Positions 61,908 through 64,000 of a stretch of DNA of 64,000 bases are shown here, piece after piece. This stretch comes from Actinoplanes utahensis (lineage in GTDB: Bacteria; Actinomycetota; Actinomycetes; Mycobacteriales; Micromonosporaceae). Made by a program: the position numbers and the translations under genes. Numbering within the stretch: the stretch's first letter is position 1; the number at the start of each line of letters is the position of its first letter. The stretch lies in contig NZ_BOMZ01000111.1 of the NCBI RefSeq assembly GCF_016862455.1, positions 1 through 64,000 of the forward strand, in the 5' to 3' direction. The notes beneath the pieces are model-generated. The model did not search any database. It saw nothing but the letters and a program-made list of their open reading frames with translations, and had not been told where the DNA came from.

Positions 61908-62942
61908 CTATCGCAGGCGGGCGATCCGGCCCTTCTCGCCGGAGGCCCAGCAGGCGCCGGACGAGGTGCAGGCGACCGCGTCGAAACTGCCGGTGTCGAA
62001 GCGCCGCCAGGTGACGCCGCCGTCGTAGGAGACGTCGCTGCCGGTCGGCCCGACGGCGAGGGCGGTGTGGCGGCTGCGCCACGCCACCCCGGAGCGGTAT
62101 TCGCCCGGCTCCCGCTTCGCCACGGTCCAGTGCCGTCCGCCGTCCCGGCTCACCGCGGCCGCGTCCGGCGCCGTGCCGGGCGTGACGTAGTCGCCGCCGA
62201 CCGCGATCCCGTGCCGCGGGTCCCGGAACGCCAGCGAGTAGATTCCGGCGCTGGCCCCGCTCGGCACCGGTGTCCCGGTGACGGTCCAGGTCCAGCCGCC
62301 GTCACGGGAGGCGAACACCCGGGCGGTGGCGCCGCCGCCGGTGGCGAACCAGGCGTGCCGCCCGGCCGAGACCAGGCAGGTCCCGCTGGCGGCGAAGGCG
62401 AACTCGCCGGGCAGCGCGTCCGGCATGCCGGTGGTGGGCCGGACCTGCCAGGTGCGCCCGCCGTCCCGGGTCGCCAGGATCCGGAATCGCCCGCCGACCG
62501 GGTCGGACAGGGCCAGGCCGTGGCGCCGGTCGAGGAACGTCACGCAGTCGTAGAAGGCCGCCGGGTCGTCGTTGCGGAACGCCTCGGTCCAGGTGGCGCC
62601 GCCGTCGGTGGTGGTGTAGATGCGGGAGTCGGGGCCGTTGCCGATGGTCAGGGCGACCGCGTGCCGGGCGCTGAACGCCTCGATGTCCCGGAACTCCAGC
62701 GCGGCCGCCTCCGGTGGCCCGACCGGGGCCCAGGTCCGCCCGCCGTCGACGGTGCGCAGCACGGTCCCCGCGGATCCGGCCGCCCAGGCGACCGTCGCGC
62801 TGACCGGCGCGAGCCCCCGGAACCGTGCGGTGGAACCGGTGTCGGTGAGCTGCCAGGACGAGCCGTGGCCGGTGGTGAACCCGGTGGTCGCGAGCAGGAC
62901 GAGGGCGAGCACCGCGATGGACGTTTTTCGATGGAGCGTCAT
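61908..62942 (-). CDS. Exported beta-propeller protein with six Asp-boxes
   Basis: 344 aa. Signal peptide (LALVLLATTGFTTG, about 12-26), then six Asp-box repeats: TVDGGRTW, TTDGGATW, TRDGGRTW, SRDGGWTW, SRDGGRHW, SYDGGVTW. These are signatures of sialidase/Ycf48-like propellers; catalytic sialidase residues are not evident, so a binding or assembly role is more likely. TAGTTT lies 6 nt before the ATG. Confidence 0.87.
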   Translation of the reverse strand: MTLHRKTSIAVLALVLLATTGFTTGHGSSWQLTDTGSTARFRGLAPVSATVAWAAGSAGTVLRTVDGGRTWAPVGPPEAAALEFRDIEAFSARHAVALTIGNGPDSRIYTTTDGGATWTEAFRNDDPAAFYDCVTFLDRRHGLALSDPVGGRFRILATRDGGRTWQVRPTTGMPDALPGEFAFAASGTCLVSAGRHAWFATGGGATARVFASRDGGWTWTVTGTPVPSGASAGIYSLAFRDPRHGIAVGGDYVTPGTAPDAAAVSRDGGRHWTVAKREPGEYRSGVAWRSRHTALAVGPTGSDVSYDGGVTWRRFDTGSFDAVACTSSGACWASGEKGRIARLR

Positions 62943-62948
62943 GCCGGG

Positions 62949-62954
62949 AAACTA
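62949..62954 (-). promoter_or_regulatory. -10 box for the Asp-box protein
   Basis: TAGTTT on the minus strand, 6 nt before the ATG at 62942. Confidence 0.5.
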
Positions 62955-62959
62955 CCGTG

Positions 62960-63157
62960 TCAAGCGGTGGATCTCGATGGGCTGGGGGAGGGTGCCGGCG
63001 CCGGCGTGCCGGGTTCGTCCTCGTCCAGGAGCAGGCGGCCGGCCAGCAGGCCGCCGCCGAGGATCACGACGGCGGCGAGCATGCCCGCGACGCCCTGCAC
63101 GATCGGCCGTCGCCGTCGTCCGGGCACGCGGGAGAACCCGCTCCGCGGATCACCCAT
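62960..63157 (-). CDS. Small single-pass membrane protein
   Basis: 65 aa. Basic N-terminus (residues 6-18), one TM helix (about 20-44), short acidic Pro/Ser-rich tail outside. A GGGGG Shine-Dalgarno precedes ATG 63157. Function unknown. Confidence 0.6.
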   Translation of the reverse strand: MGDPRSGFSRVPGRRRRPIVQGVAGMLAAVVILGGGLLAGRLLLDEDEPGTPAPAPSPSPSRSTA

Positions 63158-63241
63158 CCGGCCCCCTTCCGCAGTCCTCCTGGAATCTCAACGCGGAAGA
63201 GGTGACGGCGGGTATCACCCGAACCGGGTGATGTGACGGGC

Positions 63242-64000
63242 CTAGCGGTCCAACAGCTTCCGGAGGCGGATGCTGTCGGCGGTGGTCCAGCCGGGCGGGG
63301 GTGCGATGGCGGCCCACCCGTCGACGGTCTCGGACTTGTAGACGTGCCCGTGCCCGGTCGGCACCTTGGTGGAGAAGACCAGGTCACAGGTGATCTGCCA
63401 GAACGTGATCCCGGGGTACCAGTGCATGTCGGGGGTGACGTCGGCGGCCCGTCTCCCGGTCAGCCACTGCGGTTTCTGCCAGAGCAGGTCCCAGCTCCAC
63501 CAGACCACCGGGTCGGTCGCGTTCTGCAGGTACACCACCTTGGGCCGGGGGCCGGTCGGATCGCGCAGCTCGGCCGCGTCGTCGGCGAACTCGATCGGCA
63601 GAGCGGGGTACTGCGGATCCCAGATCGGGCTGCCGGCGGTCCGCCCGTCGGTCAGCTCCCGGTGTGCCGGGTTGGCGAAGGTGGGCCCGAGCAGCAGCGC
63701 CCCGTCCGCCCCGTCGACCAGGCCCTCGGGGGTGCCGAAGGTGGTCTCCATCCCGTACGTCCCGAGGCTCTCGCCGAACAGCAGCAGCCGTGGCCGCTCG
63801 CCGGCCGGCATGGCCGCCCAGCGCTCCCGCACGGCGCCGATCAGGGCGTCGGCCGCGTTCACCACCTCGGAGCGGTCGCCGACGAAGGCGAAGAAGCTCG
63901 GCAGGTACGAGTACTGCATGGAGACCAGGGCGGTGTCCCCGGCGTACATGTACTCCAGGGCGCGGGTGACCTTGTAATCCACCCAGCCGGTGCCGGTCGG
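63242..64000 (-). CDS. Alpha/beta-hydrolase family protein, partial (N-terminus beyond window)
   Basis: The frame is open to the right edge; the visible 252 residues include GTGWVDYKVTRALEYMYAGD, VSMQYSYLPSFFAFV and the nucleophile elbow LLLFGESLGTYG. I recognise the actinobacterial membrane-linked alpha/beta-hydrolase family (PF10081 type), whose N-terminal membrane part would lie outside the window. YLQNATDPVVWWSWDLLW and GHGHVYKSETVDGWAAI supply the likely Asp and His of the triad. Confidence 0.86.
   Translation of the reverse strand, partial: PTGTGWVDYKVTRALEYMYAGDTALVSMQYSYLPSFFAFVGDRSEVVNAADALIGAVRERWAAMPAGERPRLLLFGESLGTYGMETTFGTPEGLVDGADGALLLGPTFANPAHRELTDGRTAGSPIWDPQYPALPIEFADDAAELRDPTGPRPKVVYLQNATDPVVWWSWDLLWQKPQWLTGRRAADVTPDMHWYPGITFWQITCDLVFSTKVPTGHGHVYKSETVDGWAAIAPPPGWTTADSIRLRKLLDR

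Overview
The window is very GC-rich actinobacterial chromosome. Gene content fits Micromonosporaceae, most likely Actinoplanes or a close relative (inferred from family content, not from a database match): coproporphyrin-dependent heme genes, Lsr2, the small biotin-synthase partner BsaP, many GTG starts, and -10 boxes placed only 6-7 nt before start codons (leaderless mRNAs). Most of it is ordinary core and near-core chromosome. I saw no prophage, transposase, CRISPR array, rRNA operon or complete tRNA.

Layout. 1-7500: DUF3000 gene divergent from hemE-hemY-hemQ, an ElaA-like acetyltransferase, a CBM48 mini-protein, a WrbA flavoprotein, thyA-folA, msrB and a membrane protein. 7500-15850: an LPXTG-type surface protein, a LigD-type polymerase domain and an ATP-dependent DNA ligase (parts of an NHEJ toolkit, no Ku seen), a K+ channel, a secreted TAP-like hydrolase, MerR plus transglutaminase, and a HipA-like/DUF3037 pair. 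15850-18825: two gene-poor stretches (1.0 and 1.4 kb) with duplicated and hairpin-forming repeats around one conserved hypothetical gene, then lsr2. 19200-25200: an SDR, an epimerase, a large GGDEF/EAL protein and a methyltransferase. 25280-30240: biotin locus, with bioF-bioD-ROK kinase-HAD on the minus strand and bioB-bsaP on the plus strand, read from one 66-bp divergent promoter region. 30300-33650: two ACT-domain genes (one fused to GNAT), a Cys-rich micro-protein, a RibD-like reductase and a truncated sigma factor.

33830-40205 is the most striking block: a tight operon of a HerA-like ATPase, SbcD (Mre11), SbcC (Rad50) and a protein I read as NurA-like. This is the archaeal HerA-Mre11-Rad50-NurA end-resection set in a bacterial chromosome. 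After a 760-bp hairpin-rich gap holding LacI-type and Fur-type palindromes comes an envelope-stress module (40969-45421): ECF sigma, zinc-binding anti-sigma, a secreted-repeat lipoprotein, a DUF4142 protein and a secreted Asn/Gln/Gly-repeat protein.

45600-64000: an AlkA-like glycosylase, a CNNM-type protein, a GAF protein, a lipid kinase, an MBL-fold hydrolase, a LURP-one protein, a dGTPase, an SDR/AraC/GMC-oxidoreductase operon behind a TetR-type palindrome, a GT39-like transferase, an intradiol-dioxygenase-like protein, a desaturase, a two-component pair, an Asp-box repeat protein, and a partial alpha/beta-hydrolase running off the right edge.
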